Source: Pseudomonas nicosulfuronedens
GTDB taxonomy: Bacteria > Pseudomonadota > Gammaproteobacteria > Pseudomonadales > Pseudomonadaceae
Length of the DNA: 64,000 nucleotides
Reading direction: 5' to 3'
Assembly: GCF_005877905.1 (NCBI RefSeq)
Contig: NZ_SWDV01000027.1
Coordinates: forward strand, 29,948-93,947
Below the pieces are notes generated by a model, which was given only the letters and a program-made list of their open reading frames with translations, had not been told where the DNA came from and ran no database searches. Position numbers and translations under genes: made by a program. The number at the start of each line of letters is the position of its first letter. Position 1 is the first letter of the stretch. This document shows, in pieces, positions 17,682 to 28,359 of this stretch.

Positions 17682-18845
17682 ATGCTGCACACCCTGGCCG
17701 TCGCCAACTACCGCTCGATCAATTCACTGGTGCTGCCACTGGGCCGGCTGAACCTGATCACCGGCGCCAACGGCAGCGGCAAGTCCAACCTCTACCGCGC
17801 CCTGCGCCTGCTCGCCGAAACCGCCCAAGGCGGCGTGGTCAACGCACTGGCGCGCGAGGGCGGGCTGGAGTCCACCTTCTGGGCCGGGCCGGAAAGCCAT
17901 TCGCGGCGTATGCGGACGGGCGAAGTCGAGGTCCAGGGCGGCCCGCGCAACGAAGTGAAACGCCTACGCCTGGGTTTTGCCGGTGAAGATTTCGGCTACG
18001 CCATCGCCCTCGGCCTGCCGCCACCGCCAGTGGTCAGCGCCTTCGGCCTGGACCCGGAGATCAAGCACGAAAGCATCTGGGCCGGCCCCTGGTATCGCCC
18101 CGCCTCGCAATTGGTGGAGCGCAACGGCCCGATGCTGCGCGCCCGCGAAGGCCGCAGCTGGCAGGTTCTGGAGCAGCACATCCCGACCTTCGACAGCCTG
18201 TTCACTCAGATCGGCAGTGGCTCCGACTGCCCCGAAGCCCTGTTGCTGCGCGAGCAGATTCGCGGCTGGCGCTTCTACGACCACTTCCGCACCGACGCCG
18301 ACGCGCCTGCGCGTCAGCCGCAACTGGGGACTCGCACCCCGGTGCTGCACCATGACGGCCGCGACCTCGCCGCCGCGTTGCAAACCATCCGTGAAATCGG
18401 CGACGCCGGCGCACTGGAAAATGCCATCAGCGATGCCTTCCCCGGCGCCGAACTGCAGATCGACTGCCAGCCCGGCGGGCGATTCGCCGTGGCGCTGAAG
18501 CAGCACGGCCTGCTACGCCCGCTGAGTGCCTCGGAGCTGTCCGACGGCACCTTGCGCTACCTGCTGCTGGTCGCCGCCCTGCTCACCCCGCGCCCACCGT
18601 CACTGATGGTGCTCAACGAACCGGAAACCAGCCTGCACCCGGACCTGCTGCCGGCGCTGGGACGCCTGATCATCGCCGCCTCGAAGCACACCCAGGTCTG
18701 GGTCGTGTCCCACGCCAGCCGGCTGATCGCCACGCTGGAGGAACACCCCGAGTGCAATTGCCTGCACCTGGACAAGGAACTGGGCCAGACGCGCATCCGC
18801 GACCAGGGCATGTTCGACGCGCCCGCGTGGCATTGGGCGGATTGA
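17682..18845 (+). CDS. Stand-alone AAA (RecF/OLD-like) ATPase
   Basis: A 387-residue AAA_21-type ATPase. Walker A is ITGANGSGKSNLY near residue 25, the signature-like segment is LSASELSDGTLRYLLLVAALL, Walker B is LMVLNEPETSLHPDLL, and the switch His is in VWVVSHASRLI. This is the ABC/SMC-type head seen in RecF and OLD proteins; there is no TOPRIM or nuclease domain. Many such proteins are unassigned and some act in phage defence with a partner nuclease, but neither neighbour here is a nuclease. The ATG at 17682 gives the usual MLHTLAVANYRSI start. Confidence 0.88.
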   Translation: MLHTLAVANYRSINSLVLPLGRLNLITGANGSGKSNLYRALRLLAETAQGGVVNALAREGGLESTFWAGPESHSRRMRTGEVEVQGGPRNEVKRLRLGFAGEDFGYAIALGLPPPPVVSAFGLDPEIKHESIWAGPWYRPASQLVERNGPMLRAREGRSWQVLEQHIPTFDSLFTQIGSGSDCPEALLLREQIRGWRFYDHFRTDADAPARQPQLGTRTPVLHHDGRDLAAALQTIREIGDAGALENAISDAFPGAELQIDCQPGGRFAVALKQHGLLRPLSASELSDGTLRYLLLVAALLTPRPPSLMVLNEPETSLHPDLLPALGRLIIAASKHTQVWVVSHASRLIATLEEHPECNCLHLDKELGQTRIRDQGMFDAPAWHWAD

Positions 18846-18890
18846 TCGCCAGCGGTCAGACCTTCATCTGACCGGCGTCGCGAACCAATA

Positions 18891-19787
18891 TCAGGCGTGT
18901 GCCTGCTCCGGCGCGGTCTTGGCTACGCCACGGCTGACCCACCAGCCGAACAGCCCGGCGGTGAAGAACATCAATACGCCGTAGATCGCTGCGGGAATCG
19001 CCATGGTGCTGTTATTCAGCAGCATGGGACTAAGCGCCAGAGCAATCGCCAGGGTGCCATTGTGGATGCCGATCTCCATGCCGATGGCGATGGATTGCGG
19101 TTTGGACAGCTTGAGCAGGCGCGGCACACAGTAGCCCACGGCGAGGCTCAGCAGGTTGAAGCTCAGCGCCGCCGCACCGACGATAGGCGCGTAGGTGAGG
19201 AAGGTCTGCCAGTCCTTGGTCACGGCCACGCCAATGATCACCGCCAGCAACAGCGCGGAAAGGATCTTCACCGGTTTCTGCAGCGCCGCCGCCACGCCCG
19301 GCAGCAGCCGGCGCACGATCATGCCGATGGCCACGGGGCCCAGCACGATGACGAACACCTGCAGCACCTTGCCGAACTGCAGCGGAATGGTCTGGCCGTC
19401 GTTCATGAAGTACAGCAGCGACAGGTTGACGATCAGCGGCATGGTAAGGATGGCGATCACCGAGTTCACCGCGGTCAGCGTGATGTTCAGCGCCACGTCG
19501 CCGTGGGCCAGGTGGCTGTAGAGGTTCGCCGTGGTGCCGCCAGGGGACGCGGCGAGCAGCATCATGCCCACGGCCAGCGCAGCTTCAAGGGCGAAGCCGA
19601 CGGTGATGAGGAAGCAGGCCAGGGGCAGCAGGATGATCTGGCACACCAGCCCGATGAGCACGGGTTTGGGATAGCGCACTACGCGGGCGAAATCAGCGAC
19701 CGTCAGGGACAGGCCGAGGCCCAGCATGATGATGCCCAGGGCGATGGGCATGAAGAGCGTCAGCAAGGGATCGTTGGTCATTGTCAT
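18891..19787 (-). CDS. Bile acid:sodium symporter (BASS) family transporter
   Basis: A 298-residue membrane protein with about ten helices. Family hallmarks are MLLAASPGGTTANLYSHLAHGD near residue 76 and the second crossover GMEIGIHNGTLAIALA near residue 235, the two sodium-binding regions. Bacterial members carry organic anions such as pantoate or keto acids; the substrate here is unknown. GGAGA stands 3 bases before the ATG at 19787 and 9 bases before a second in-frame ATG at 19781, so the start may shift by two residues. It is convergent with the AAA ATPase. Confidence 0.92.
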   Translation of the reverse strand: MTMTNDPLLTLFMPIALGIIMLGLGLSLTVADFARVVRYPKPVLIGLVCQIILLPLACFLITVGFALEAALAVGMMLLAASPGGTTANLYSHLAHGDVALNITLTAVNSVIAILTMPLIVNLSLLYFMNDGQTIPLQFGKVLQVFVIVLGPVAIGMIVRRLLPGVAAALQKPVKILSALLLAVIIGVAVTKDWQTFLTYAPIVGAAALSFNLLSLAVGYCVPRLLKLSKPQSIAIGMEIGIHNGTLAIALALSPMLLNNSTMAIPAAIYGVLMFFTAGLFGWWVSRGVAKTAPEQAHA

Positions 19788-19929
19788 TATTCTCCAACTG
19801 GAATGGGCCGATTGTTTCGGCCTCTTGGGCGCTTGTAACTGGCCTTGCAGGCCAAAACCACTTCATCGTGTAACAGAATGCGAAGGTTTGTAGCGAACAG
19901 GGCGGGATCGTGAGGCGAGCGGGCATTTC

Positions 19930-20020
19930 GTAGGAGCGAGCTTGCTCGCGAACCGCCCAGCGAGGAATCGGCCGGGAACCCCGTTCGCGAGCAAGAACTG
20001 GGCGTCTCCCTCGCTCCTAC
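19930..20020. repeat. Inverted family-A REP pair with a 14-base interruption
   Basis: In the 354-base gap 19788-20141 the left REP is intact, but the right one reads GCAAG, then 14 extra bases (19996-20009), then CTCGCTCCTAC. Elsewhere in the window GCAAGCTCGCTCCTAC is uninterrupted. The rest of the gap holds the family-B repeat at 20058-20134. Confidence 0.88.
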
Positions 20021-20057
20021 AGGTGTTCCATTGCAATCGCAGCGTGGGGCTTAGTCT

Positions 20058-20134
20058 GTAGGGCGCATAACCTGGAACAGGTTATCCGCCGGCCAAACCG
20101 GCGGCGGATAACACTGGTGCGTTATGCGCCCTAC
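20058..20134. repeat. Family-B palindromic repeat, full-length pair
   Basis: The element starts GTAGGGCGCATAACC and ends GGTGCGTTATGCGCCCTAC, with an internal CAGGTTATCCGCC and GGCGGATAAC. The ends and the inner parts are inverted repeats, so the whole 77 bases can fold on itself. Related copies are at 28156, 45719, 49917 and 49962. Confidence 0.8.
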
Positions 20135-20141
20135 GAAAGCG

Positions 20142-20903
<762 letters not shown>

Positions 20904-21129
20904 GAGCGATCCTCGAAGCGATGGGGAGATAACCGTCGCAGTCTAGCCAGCGCGTTGCGGGCGCGAAGCACTATCAGGCGGGGCGACGTCACTGCATCCA
21001 TGCTGATGATGATTCAGTCGAGGCCGGATCACTGGAACCGATAGACGAACATTCCTCCGGCGGACGGAACTTGCCCCGAGGCGGCAGGCGGACTATCACC
21101 TAGGCTTTCCCCTGACTGAGTCCACTGCC

Positions 21130-22134
21130 ATGTCTGCCCAGATCAACCGTCAATTCCAGCTCGCCCAGCGCCCGGTCGGCGCTGCCACCCGCGACACCTT
21201 CGCCTACGTGGAAACCCCGGTCGGCGAGCCCGGCCCTGGTCAGATCCTGGTGAAGAACCAGTACCTGTCGCTGGACCCGGCCATGCGCGGCTGGATGAAC
21301 GACGCCAAGTCCTACATTGCCCCGGTGGCCATCGGCGACGTGATGCGAGCTCTGGGCGTGGGCAAGGTAATCGCCTCGCAGCACCCGGATTTCAAGGTCG
21401 GCGATGAAGTGAATGGCGCGCTGGGCGTGCAGGATTACTTCCTCGGCGAGCCCAAGGGCTTCTACAAGGTCGACAGCCAGCGCGCGCCGTTGCCGCTGTA
21501 CCTCTCGGCGCTGGGCATGACCGGCATGACCGCCTACTTCGGCTTCCTCGATGTCGGCCTGCCCCAGGCTGGTGACACCGTGGTCGTCTCCGGCGCCGCC
21601 GGCGCGGTGGGCAGCGTGGTCGGGCAGATCGCGAAGATCAAAGGCTGCCGTGTGGTCGGCATCGCCGGTGGCGCCGACAAGTGCCGCTACCTGGTGGACG
21701 AACTGGGCTTCGACGGCGCGATCGACTACAAGGCCGAAGACGTCAACGCCGGTCTCAAACGCGAATGCCCCAAGGGCGTGAACGTGTTCTTCGACAACGT
21801 CGGCGGCGACATCCTCGACGCCGTCCTGGCCCGCCTGGCACCCAAGGCGCGGGTGGTGATCTGCGGTGCAATCAGCCAGTACAACAACAAGGAGGCGGTG
21901 CGCGGCCCGGCCAACTACCTGTCGCTGCTGGTCAACCGCGCACGCATGGAAGGCATGGTGGTGATGGACTACGCCCACCGCTTCCAGGAAGGTTTCAAGG
22001 ACATGGCGACCTGGATCGCCGAAGGCAAGCTGAAGTCGAAGGAAGATATCGTCGAAGGTTTGGAAACCTTCCCCGAGACCCTGGCCAAGCTGTTCAGCGG
22101 CGAGAACTTCGGCAAGCTGGTGCTGAAGGTCTGA
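21130..22134 (+). CDS. NADPH-dependent medium-chain oxidoreductase (CurA/PTGR-like)
   Basis: A 334-residue zinc-free MDR enzyme. N-terminal features (LSLDPAMRGWM) and the nucleotide-binding GAAGAVGSVVGQIAKIKGCRVVGIAGG fit the curcumin reductase/prostaglandin reductase branch that reduces the double bond of enones and 2-alkenals. No zinc ligands are present, as expected. Full length for the family. It is followed by a REP pair and is divergent from the SDR. Confidence 0.92.
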   Translation: MSAQINRQFQLAQRPVGAATRDTFAYVETPVGEPGPGQILVKNQYLSLDPAMRGWMNDAKSYIAPVAIGDVMRALGVGKVIASQHPDFKVGDEVNGALGVQDYFLGEPKGFYKVDSQRAPLPLYLSALGMTGMTAYFGFLDVGLPQAGDTVVVSGAAGAVGSVVGQIAKIKGCRVVGIAGGADKCRYLVDELGFDGAIDYKAEDVNAGLKRECPKGVNVFFDNVGGDILDAVLARLAPKARVVICGAISQYNNKEAVRGPANYLSLLVNRARMEGMVVMDYAHRFQEGFKDMATWIAEGKLKSKEDIVEGLETFPETLAKLFSGENFGKLVLKV

Positions 22135-22153
22135 CGACCCGCGCAATGCTCTT

Positions 22154-22230
22154 GTAGGAGCGAGCTTGCTCGCGAACGCTCTTCCCGGTGATTGCAATGC
22201 TGGGCAGTTCGCGAGCAAGCTCGCTCCTAC
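22154..22230. repeat. Inverted pair of family-A REPs
   Basis: Two inverted copies of GTAGGAGCGAGCTTGCTCGC flank a spacer of about 28 bases, 20 bases after the oxidoreductase stop. The following gene is on the same strand, so the hairpin lies between tandem genes. Confidence 0.92.
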
Positions 22231-22346
22231 AGGTCGGGTCAGGCCGGCTGCGTTGCTTGCATGCTCTAACTCGATGATTTCCGACAAGCCCTGAACCGCC
22301 TTTCCAGCTAGGATTTCCCTTGGTCGACTCCAAGGAAGATCCCCCG

Positions 22347-24086
22347 ATGTCCCTCGCCCGTTGGCTGCCCGGTCTGGACAGCCTGCTGCACTACCGTTTC
22401 GACTGGCTGCCGCGCGACGTACAGGCCGGCCTGTCGGTGGCTGCGGTGCAGATTCCCACCGCCATCGCCTATTCGCAGATCATCGGCTTTCCGCCGCAGG
22501 TCGGGCTCTATGCCTGCATCCTGCCGATGCTGATCTACGCCGTCGTCGGCAGCTCGCGGCAGCTGATGGTCGGGCCGGACGCCGCCACCGCCGCGATGGT
22601 CGCTGCGGCCATCACGCCACTGGCGGCCGGCAACCCGGAACGGCTGCTGCAGCTGTCGATGATCGTCGCCGTGCTGGTGGGTGCCATGTCCATCGCTGCC
22701 GGTTTCGCCCGCGCCGGCTTCGTTGCCAGTTTCCTCTCGCGGCCCACGCTGGTGGGCTATCTGAACGGCATCGGCCTGAGCCTGATCGCCGGCCAGCTGG
22801 GCAAGATTCTCGGCTACCACAGCGAAACCAGCGGGTTTGTCCGCGGCCTGATCGCCCTGGTGCGCAACCTCGTCGATACCCACCTGCCGACGCTGGCACT
22901 GGGTGTCGGCACGCTGGCACTGATGATCCTGCTGCCACGCCGCTACCCGAAGATTCCCGGTGCCCTGGTCGGCGTGCTGTTCGCCTCGGTGATCGCCGCA
23001 CTGTTCGGCCTGGACCAGTACGGCATCAAGCTGCTTGGCGAAGTACCGCAGGGCCTGCCCCACCTGAGCTGGCCGAAAACCAGCGTCGAGGAACTGGGCA
23101 GCCTGTTCCGCGATGCCATGGGTATCACCATCGTCAGCTTCTGCAGTGCCATGCTCACCGCGCGCAGCTTCGCCGCCCGCCACGGTTATGCCATCGACGC
23201 CAACCACGAATTCATGGCGCTGGGCATGGCCAACATCGGCGCGGGGATTTCCCAGGGCTTCGTCATCAGCGGCGCGGATTCGCGCACCGCGGTGAACGAC
23301 ATGGTCGGCGGCAAGAGCCAGCTGGTCGGCGTGGTCGCTGCGCTGGTGATCGGCCTGGTGTTGCTGCTGTTCAGCAAGCCGCTGGGCTGGGTGCCGATGC
23401 CGGCGCTGGGCGCGGTGCTGCTGATGGCTGGCTGGGGGCTGATCGACTTCCGCGCCCTGCGCGGCTTCTGGGCGCTGAGCCGGTTCGAGTTCGGCCTGTG
23501 CGTGCTGACCACCGCCGGCGTGCTCAGCGTCGGCGTGCTGCCGGGCATCTTCGTCGCCATCATGCTCGCCCTGCTGCGCCTGCTCTACCTCACCTACCGC
23601 CCACATGATGCGGTGATGGGCTGGGTGTACGGCATCGACGGCCAGGTGGAAGTCGAGCAGTTCCCCAACGCGCGCACCTTGCCGGGGCTGGTGATCTACC
23701 GCTTCGACGCGCCGATCCTGTTCTTCAACGCCGACTACTTCAAGCAGCGCATCCTCGAAGTGGTGACACAGACGCCGAACGCTCGCGCCGTGCTGCTCAA
23801 TGCCGAAGGCATCCTCAACCTGGACATCAGCGGCCTGACCACGCTGCGGGAAGTGCAGCAGACCCTGGAGGCCCAGGGCGTACACCTGTCCCTGGCGCGA
23901 GTGACGGGCGAGACGCTGGCCCTGCTCAAGCGCTCGCAACTGCTGGGCGAGGTAAAGCCCCCCCTGGTGTTCAGTTCGGTGCGCGCGGGCGTCAACGCCT
24001 ACCGGCGCTGGCACCTGCAACGCAAGCGCGAGCAGGCGACGAACGCCCAGGCCTCACAGGCGGAACTGCCCGACCAACCCCTGTAG
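22347..24086 (+). CDS. SulP-family anion transporter with STAS domain
   Basis: A 579-residue inner-membrane transporter. The SulP core (about residues 20-420) has [24 protein letters not shown] and GVLLPGIF-type elements, and the cytoplasmic C-terminus (about 440-555) is a STAS domain with [22 protein letters not shown], close to the anti-sigma antagonist fold. Substrate may be sulfate, bicarbonate or another anion. AAGGAA precedes the ATG at 22347, which is preferred to an in-frame TTG at 22320. The 3' end overlaps the convergent chemoreceptor gene by 33 bases. Confidence 0.92.
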   Translation: MSLARWLPGLDSLLHYRFDWLPRDVQAGLSVAAVQIPTAIAYSQIIGFPPQVGLYACILPMLIYAVVGSSRQLMVGPDAATAAMVAAAITPLAAGNPERLLQLSMIVAVLVGAMSIAAGFARAGFVASFLSRPTLVGYLNGIGLSLIAGQLGKILGYHSETSGFVRGLIALVRNLVDTHLPTLALGVGTLALMILLPRRYPKIPGALVGVLFASVIAALFGLDQYGIKLLGEVPQGLPHLSWPKTSVEELGSLFRDAMGITIVSFCSAMLTARSFAARHGYAIDANHEFMALGMANIGAGISQGFVISGADSRTAVNDMVGGKSQLVGVVAALVIGLVLLLFSKPLGWVPMPALGAVLLMAGWGLIDFRALRGFWALSRFEFGLCVLTTAGVLSVGVLPGIFVAIMLALLRLLYLTYRPHDAVMGWVYGIDGQVEVEQFPNARTLPGLVIYRFDAPILFFNADYFKQRILEVVTQTPNARAVLLNAEGILNLDISGLTTLREVQQTLEAQGVHLSLARVTGETLALLKRSQLLGEVKPPLVFSSVRAGVNAYRRWHLQRKREQATNAQASQAELPDQPL

Positions 24087-26009
24087 CTCGCGGCTGAGCT
24101 GTGCTAGCTCGACACTGGAAGACGCGGTGGACTCCATGGCCTGCGCCGACTCGTCGGCGATGCCACGGATGCTGCTGACACTGCGGCTGATTTCCTCCGC
24201 AACCGCGCTCTGCTGCTCGGAGGCGGCGGCGATCTGCTGGTTCATCTGGTGGATGACCGCTACCGCCGAAGCAATGGTGCCCAGCGCCGCTTCGGTCTGC
24301 ACCGCATCGCCCACGGTCATCTCCACCAGGGCGTGGCTGCGCTGCATGCGTTGAACAGAAGTCGTCGCACCGTTCTGCAGGGCGGCGATCAGCGTCTCGA
24401 TCTCCGCAGTGGACTGCTGGGTGCGCCGCGCCAACGCCCGCACCTCGTCGGCCACCACGGCGAAGCCCCTGCCCTGCTCGCCGGCCCGCGCCGCTTCGAT
24501 GGCAGCGTTGAGCGCCAGCAGGTTGGTCTGCTCGGCGACGTTCTTGATCACCACCAGCACACTGCCGATGCTCTGGCTCTCGCGGCCGAGCTGCTCGATG
24601 CTTTCGGTGGCCGCGCGTACGGCGGCTGCCAATTGCTCGATGCGGCCAAGCGTCTGGCGCACCACATCCTGCCCGCTGGCCACCTTGCCGTCGGCCTGTT
24701 CGGCGGAGCTGGCGGCCTCCTCGGCATTGCGCGCCACGTCGTGGACGGTGGCGGCCATCTGGTTCATCGCCGTGGCGACCTGATCGGTCTCGGCCTTCTG
24801 GCTGTTCACCCCGTGCTGGGTGCGCTCGGTGACGCTGGACAGCGCCTGCGCCGAGGCGGTGATCTGCCCCACGCCATCGCTGAGGCGGCTGACAATGCCA
24901 CGCAGGCTGTCGGCCATGCTGCCTACCGCGCCCATCAGTTGGCCGACCTCATCCTTGCGGCGCACGTCGATACTCACGCTCAGGTCGCCCTCGGCGATGC
25001 GGCGAGCCATGCCGATCACCTGGCGCAGCGGCCGCACGATCATCCAGGTGATCAGCAATGAAGCCAGCGCGCCCACCAGCAGTGCCAATACTGCGGAGCC
25101 GACAATCAGCAGCGTATTGGTGCGCAGCTGCGTCTGCATGGCGGCGCGCTGCGCGGCATAGGCGTCGTCGACCTGCTGCATGACCTGGGCCGCGCGGTCG
25201 TTCATCTGCGCATGGACCTGTTTTTCCTGTTCGAGGCTGGCGGTGTATTCGTCGAGTTTCTCGACGAAGGCGTTGATGTTGGTGATGACGTCCTTGAGCA
25301 CCGAGACGTAGGTCGGGTCGGTGATCGCCTCCTGCAGCTTGGCGGAAAGCTCCAGCGCCTCGGCAGCAGACTTGATACGGCCGCCCTCGGCCTTCTCCTC
25401 GCCACCAGACTCCAGGCGTGAGCGGGCCTCGTTCAAACCCTGCAGCACCAAGCGATAGAGCTGGCTGACCTGGGCGGCCTGCTGCAGCAGTTCCTCGCCC
25501 TTCTGGCCCTGGGACTCCTTGAGTTCGTAGGCGCCGTCATCGGCGAGGCTGGATTGCAGGATGTCCAGGCTGTTGGACGCGCCACTCACCGACCAGGTGG
25601 CAGCGTCCAGCGACAGGCGCCGGCTCTTGCTGGACTTCTCGAAATTGGCGAAGGCAGCGAGGTAGTCGGCGACGCCCTGCTCCACGCGGGTCATGGCCGC
25701 TGCCTGATCCGGCTGGGCCTTGAGCCGCGCCACCGCTTCGCCGAGGTTGCCGGCGTGCTCACGCAGGCGTTTGGCGGAAGCATCGCTGGCGTCGATCACG
25801 AAATCCTTCTCGCTCTGGCGCATCTCCAGCAACTCGCGGTTGATGGTCGACATGTCGCCCAGCAGGTCGAAGCGCTGGGAAATCGCCCGTAGCGAAGTCA
25901 CGCCGATCACCGCCACCAGAGCGGTGAGCAACAGCACCAGGCCGAACCCTATGGCCAGTTTCTTCGCCGTTCCCATATCGGCCAGACGACGCTGCACGAA
26001 GGCAACCAT
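24054..26009 (-). CDS. Methyl-accepting chemotaxis protein, helical bimodular-type sensor
   Basis: A 651-residue transmembrane chemoreceptor: TM1 about 16-37, an all-helical periplasmic region of about 260 residues, TM2 about 298-320, HAMP about 322-374, and a cytoplasmic coiled coil with the hairpin tip [20 protein letters not shown]. The sensor length and helical content fit the helical bimodular (HBM) class, whose P. putida McpS member binds TCA intermediates. The end ([10 protein letters not shown]) has no CheR-binding pentapeptide. The PAO1 counterpart by position is PA1646. Ligand unknown. Confidence 0.93.
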   Translation of the reverse strand: MVAFVQRRLADMGTAKKLAIGFGLVLLLTALVAVIGVTSLRAISQRFDLLGDMSTINRELLEMRQSEKDFVIDASDASAKRLREHAGNLGEAVARLKAQPDQAAAMTRVEQGVADYLAAFANFEKSSKSRRLSLDAATWSVSGASNSLDILQSSLADDGAYELKESQGQKGEELLQQAAQVSQLYRLVLQGLNEARSRLESGGEEKAEGGRIKSAAEALELSAKLQEAITDPTYVSVLKDVITNINAFVEKLDEYTASLEQEKQVHAQMNDRAAQVMQQVDDAYAAQRAAMQTQLRTNTLLIVGSAVLALLVGALASLLITWMIVRPLRQVIGMARRIAEGDLSVSIDVRRKDEVGQLMGAVGSMADSLRGIVSRLSDGVGQITASAQALSSVTERTQHGVNSQKAETDQVATAMNQMAATVHDVARNAEEAASSAEQADGKVASGQDVVRQTLGRIEQLAAAVRAATESIEQLGRESQSIGSVLVVIKNVAEQTNLLALNAAIEAARAGEQGRGFAVVADEVRALARRTQQSTAEIETLIAALQNGATTSVQRMQRSHALVEMTVGDAVQTEAALGTIASAVAVIHQMNQQIAAASEQQSAVAEEISRSVSSIRGIADESAQAMESTASSSVELAQLSRELQGLVGQFRL

Positions 26010-26282
26010 GGCTTCTCCCCCATCCGCAATGGCGTTTCAGGAAATCCCCGAAGGTCTCCTGATCGTTATCGCTGCTTTTGGACGGAACATTAGGAGCGCC
26101 GCACACCGACTGGATAGAGGGCACGACGGTGATGGCACGGTGATGCTGCACAGAGATACGTGGAGGTCGTATCCAGAACACTGAACAGAACTTTCCTGGC
26201 ACGTAAACGGAAATCGCCGACAGCGACCTGGTGGCTTGAACGTTCAGATTCCGACACCTGACTGTCCACTCCCGGTGCTCGG

Positions 26283-26657
26283 ATGAACGCCCACTACCAA
26301 CTGGTCCTGCAGCGCCCGCTGGCGGGATTCGCCCACCAACTACGGCTTCCCGTGCTGTACCGCGAACAGCGCCGCCTCGATCCATTGCTGCTGGCCCGCG
26401 GGCAGTTGCCGATTCGCCGCTTCGTCTGCCCTCTGGCCTGCGATGAGGTCAAGGGCGAATGGCTGGACTGCTGGTTCGATGCCCAGACCGGCTGGCGTCT
26501 GGTGCATGGCATCGTCGGTCTGGTTCACGGCGGTACGTTGGAATTTCCGCAGCGCGACGCATTGCTCTCGGAACTCTTCGCCCTTGGCGAACGGCTGGAC
26601 GTGGCGCGCATGGGCGGCATCCACTGGCAGCTCGGGCTGGAGCTGGAGTTCGCCTGA
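26283..26657 (+). CDS. Hypothetical protein
   Basis: A 124-residue protein with no recognised family. It is probably soluble: no signal peptide or membrane helix, many Leu, Arg and Trp residues, and a Cys pair in RRFVCPLACDE. Codon use matches the neighbours. The 273-base gap upstream shows no repeat and no clear promoter. The next gene is convergent, 24 bases from its stop. Confidence 0.65.
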   Translation: MNAHYQLVLQRPLAGFAHQLRLPVLYREQRRLDPLLLARGQLPIRRFVCPLACDEVKGEWLDCWFDAQTGWRLVHGIVGLVHGGTLEFPQRDALLSELFALGERLDVARMGGIHWQLGLELEFA

Positions 26658-26681
26658 CGCCCCGGCGCCAGGCGCGATGCA

Positions 26682-27290
26682 TTACTTCGGACGAATCATG
26701 CTGAAGGTGTCGCGGGTGTAGCTGTACTGGGTGCCGCCCAGACGCCCCACCAGATCCAGCTTCGCCGGGTCGACATGGCGCTCGTCCTGCATCACCGACT
26801 CATCGATATGCGCCAGTAGCACGCGGGCGAAGATCAGCAGGCTGGAAGGGTTCTCGGCCGGGTACGGCATGATTTCCGCCAGCTGGCATTCGAAGGCCAC
26901 CGGCGCGGCGACCACTCGGGGCGGTGCCACGCGCTCGCTGGGCACGGTGGCGATGCCGGCGTGCTCGATCTCGCTGACGCCGTGGGGCAGCCAGGCGGCT
27001 GTGGCATTCATGGCCTCGGCCTGGGCGGCGCTGACCAGGTGGATCACCAGCTCGCCGGTTTCACGCACGTTGCGCAGGGTGTCCTTGACGCTGCCGTCCT
27101 CACGCACGCTGGTGTTGATCAGCAGAGTTGGCGGCGAATCGCTGATGACCTGGAAAAAGCTGAACGGTGCGAGGTTGCTTTGGCCGTCCTCGGACAAGGT
27201 GGTAACCCAGGCGATGGGCCGCGGCGTGACGGTGGAGGCCAGCCAGCGGTAGGCCTCGGCCTTGGACAGTTGGGTGAAGTCGAGTTGCAT
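26682..27290 (-). CDS. Flavin reductase family (FMN-binding split-barrel) protein
   Basis: A 202-residue split-barrel flavoprotein. The N-terminal half has TPRPIAWVTTLSEDGQSNLAPFSFF, where FMN phosphate and isoalloxazine would bind, then KDTLRNVRETGELVIHLV. Members reduce flavins for monooxygenases or are uncharacterised. No monooxygenase partner is adjacent. The lipoprotein gene lies 76 bases downstream on the same strand... it is read first on this strand at 27645-27367 in the opposite order, so the flavin reductase is downstream of no clear operon partner. Confidence 0.88.
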   Translation of the reverse strand: MQLDFTQLSKAEAYRWLASTVTPRPIAWVTTLSEDGQSNLAPFSFFQVISDSPPTLLINTSVREDGSVKDTLRNVRETGELVIHLVSAAQAEAMNATAAWLPHGVSEIEHAGIATVPSERVAPPRVVAAPVAFECQLAEIMPYPAENPSSLLIFARVLLAHIDESVMQDERHVDPAKLDLVGRLGGTQYSYTRDTFSMIRPK

Positions 27291-27366
27291 GGGCTGATCC
27301 GGAGAAAACGGTGGGAGATACGGCGAGAAGGCGCGGGCCGCTTCAGGCGGCCCGGCAGTGCGCGGC

Positions 27367-27645
27367 TCAGCGGCCGGCGCGGGATTCCTTGATGTAGAAG
27401 CGCGCTCGGCTGGCCTTGTCGGAGCAGCCGGTGTAGGCCTCGACCTGCTGCTGGGTCTTGGCGGCCGTCAGCAGACCCAGGGCCTTGGAGTAGCTGACGG
27501 TGCCGGCAAAACCTTCGGCCTTGGCCAGGTCCAGTTCGTGCCAGGCGGCATCCAGTTGCGAAGCGCAGCTGTCGCGGTTGACGGTCTTGCCCGAACAGCC
27601 TGCGACGGCCAGCACCAGGGCGATGATCAGGGGGATGCGCGGCAT
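27367..27645 (-). CDS. Small secreted lipoprotein
   Basis: A 92-residue protein with a lipoprotein signal (MPRIPLIIALVLAVAGC, lipobox VAGC at residue 17), so it is probably anchored to the outer membrane by its N-terminal Cys. Two more Cys residues (DSCAS and YTGCSD) could form a disulfide in the mature domain. AGGAG stands 6-7 bases before the ATG at 27645; the longer open frame upstream is a shadow. No family is recognised. It is transcribed toward the flavin reductase gene, which starts 76 bases further on. Confidence 0.8.
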   Translation of the reverse strand: MPRIPLIIALVLAVAGCSGKTVNRDSCASQLDAAWHELDLAKAEGFAGTVSYSKALGLLTAAKTQQQVEAYTGCSDKASRARFYIKESRAGR

Positions 27646-27796
27646 GACGGAACTCCTGGAGATAGTCGGGGGTGAATCCAGCTTAGAACGCGGCGCGGGG
27701 GCCTGCCGGACGGCGCCGCAGTATGCCATCGGACGGATGGCGTTCAAGCGACTACTACACTGTTTGACCACGGGATATCCCGACAGGAGAAGGATC

Positions 27797-28144
27797 ATGG
27801 TGCACCAGGGCAGTTGCCATTGCGGGCAGATCGCGTTCGAAGTGGAAGGGGATGTCGGTGAAGTCGTGTCATGCAACTGCTCGATCTGCCGGCGCAAGGG
27901 GTCGCTGCTGTGGTTCGTGCCGCGCGGCAAGCTGAAGCTGACGACTCCTGAGAGTGCGATGAGCACCTATACGTTCAACACCCACCGCATCGAGCACCGT
28001 TTCTGCCCCACCTGCGGCTGTGCCCCGCTGGCCTACGCCAGCGCGCCGGACGGCACGCCGATGGCGGCGATCAATGTGCGCTGCCTGCCGGGGGTAGACC
28101 TGGCGGGGCTGACCGTGAAGGAGTACGACGGCAAGAGCCGGTGA
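27797..28144 (+). CDS. GFA/CENP-V family zinc protein
   Basis: A 115-residue protein of the glutathione-dependent formaldehyde-activating family fold. The zinc-binding cysteines are all visible: CHCGQI near residue 7, CNCSIC near residue 28, and FCPTCGC near residue 78. Members bind zinc, and only some have been linked to formaldehyde. The ATG at 27797 follows GGAGAAGG. It is divergent from the lipoprotein gene and is followed by family B and C repeats. Confidence 0.92.
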   Translation: MVHQGSCHCGQIAFEVEGDVGEVVSCNCSICRRKGSLLWFVPRGKLKLTTPESAMSTYTFNTHRIEHRFCPTCGCAPLAYASAPDGTPMAAINVRCLPGVDLAGLTVKEYDGKSR

Positions 28145-28155
28145 CGCTCCAACTC

Positions 28156-28192
28156 GTCGGGCGGATAACGCTGCCGCGTTATGCGCCCCACG
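28156..28192. repeat. Short family-B palindromic repeat
   Basis: GGCGGATAACGC and GCGTTATGCGCC form inverted arms around TGCC, 12 bases after the GFA stop. It is the short (half-length) form of the element at 20058. Confidence 0.75.
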
Positions 28193-28223
28193 AAGCTCCG
28201 CCACCCTTCCCGCAAACGCTTGC

Positions 28224-28306
28224 GTAGGATGGTGTGGAGCGCAGCGATACCCATCGTTCTCATGCGCCGACAGCAGCATGGGTATCGCAAGCTCCACCCA
28301 TCCTAC
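28224..28306. repeat. Family-C palindromic repeat
   Basis: An 83-base element with ends GTAGGATGG and CCATCCTAC; further inside, GTGGAGC pairs with GCTCCAC and GCGATACCCAT with ATGGGTATCGC. The same architecture recurs at 51591-51672. It fills the gap between the convergent GFA and mnmH genes. Confidence 0.85.
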
Positions 28307-28359
28307 GGTAATGCTCCATCGTGGCGCCGGTGCAAGTCCCCACAAGGGGAGCGCCGGGA

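Noticed and set aside
26133..26149. TGGCACGGTGATGCTGC as a sigma-54 promoter
   Set aside because: The distance between GG and GC is one base too long or short for -24/-12 elements, and the only gene downstream starts 130 bases away.
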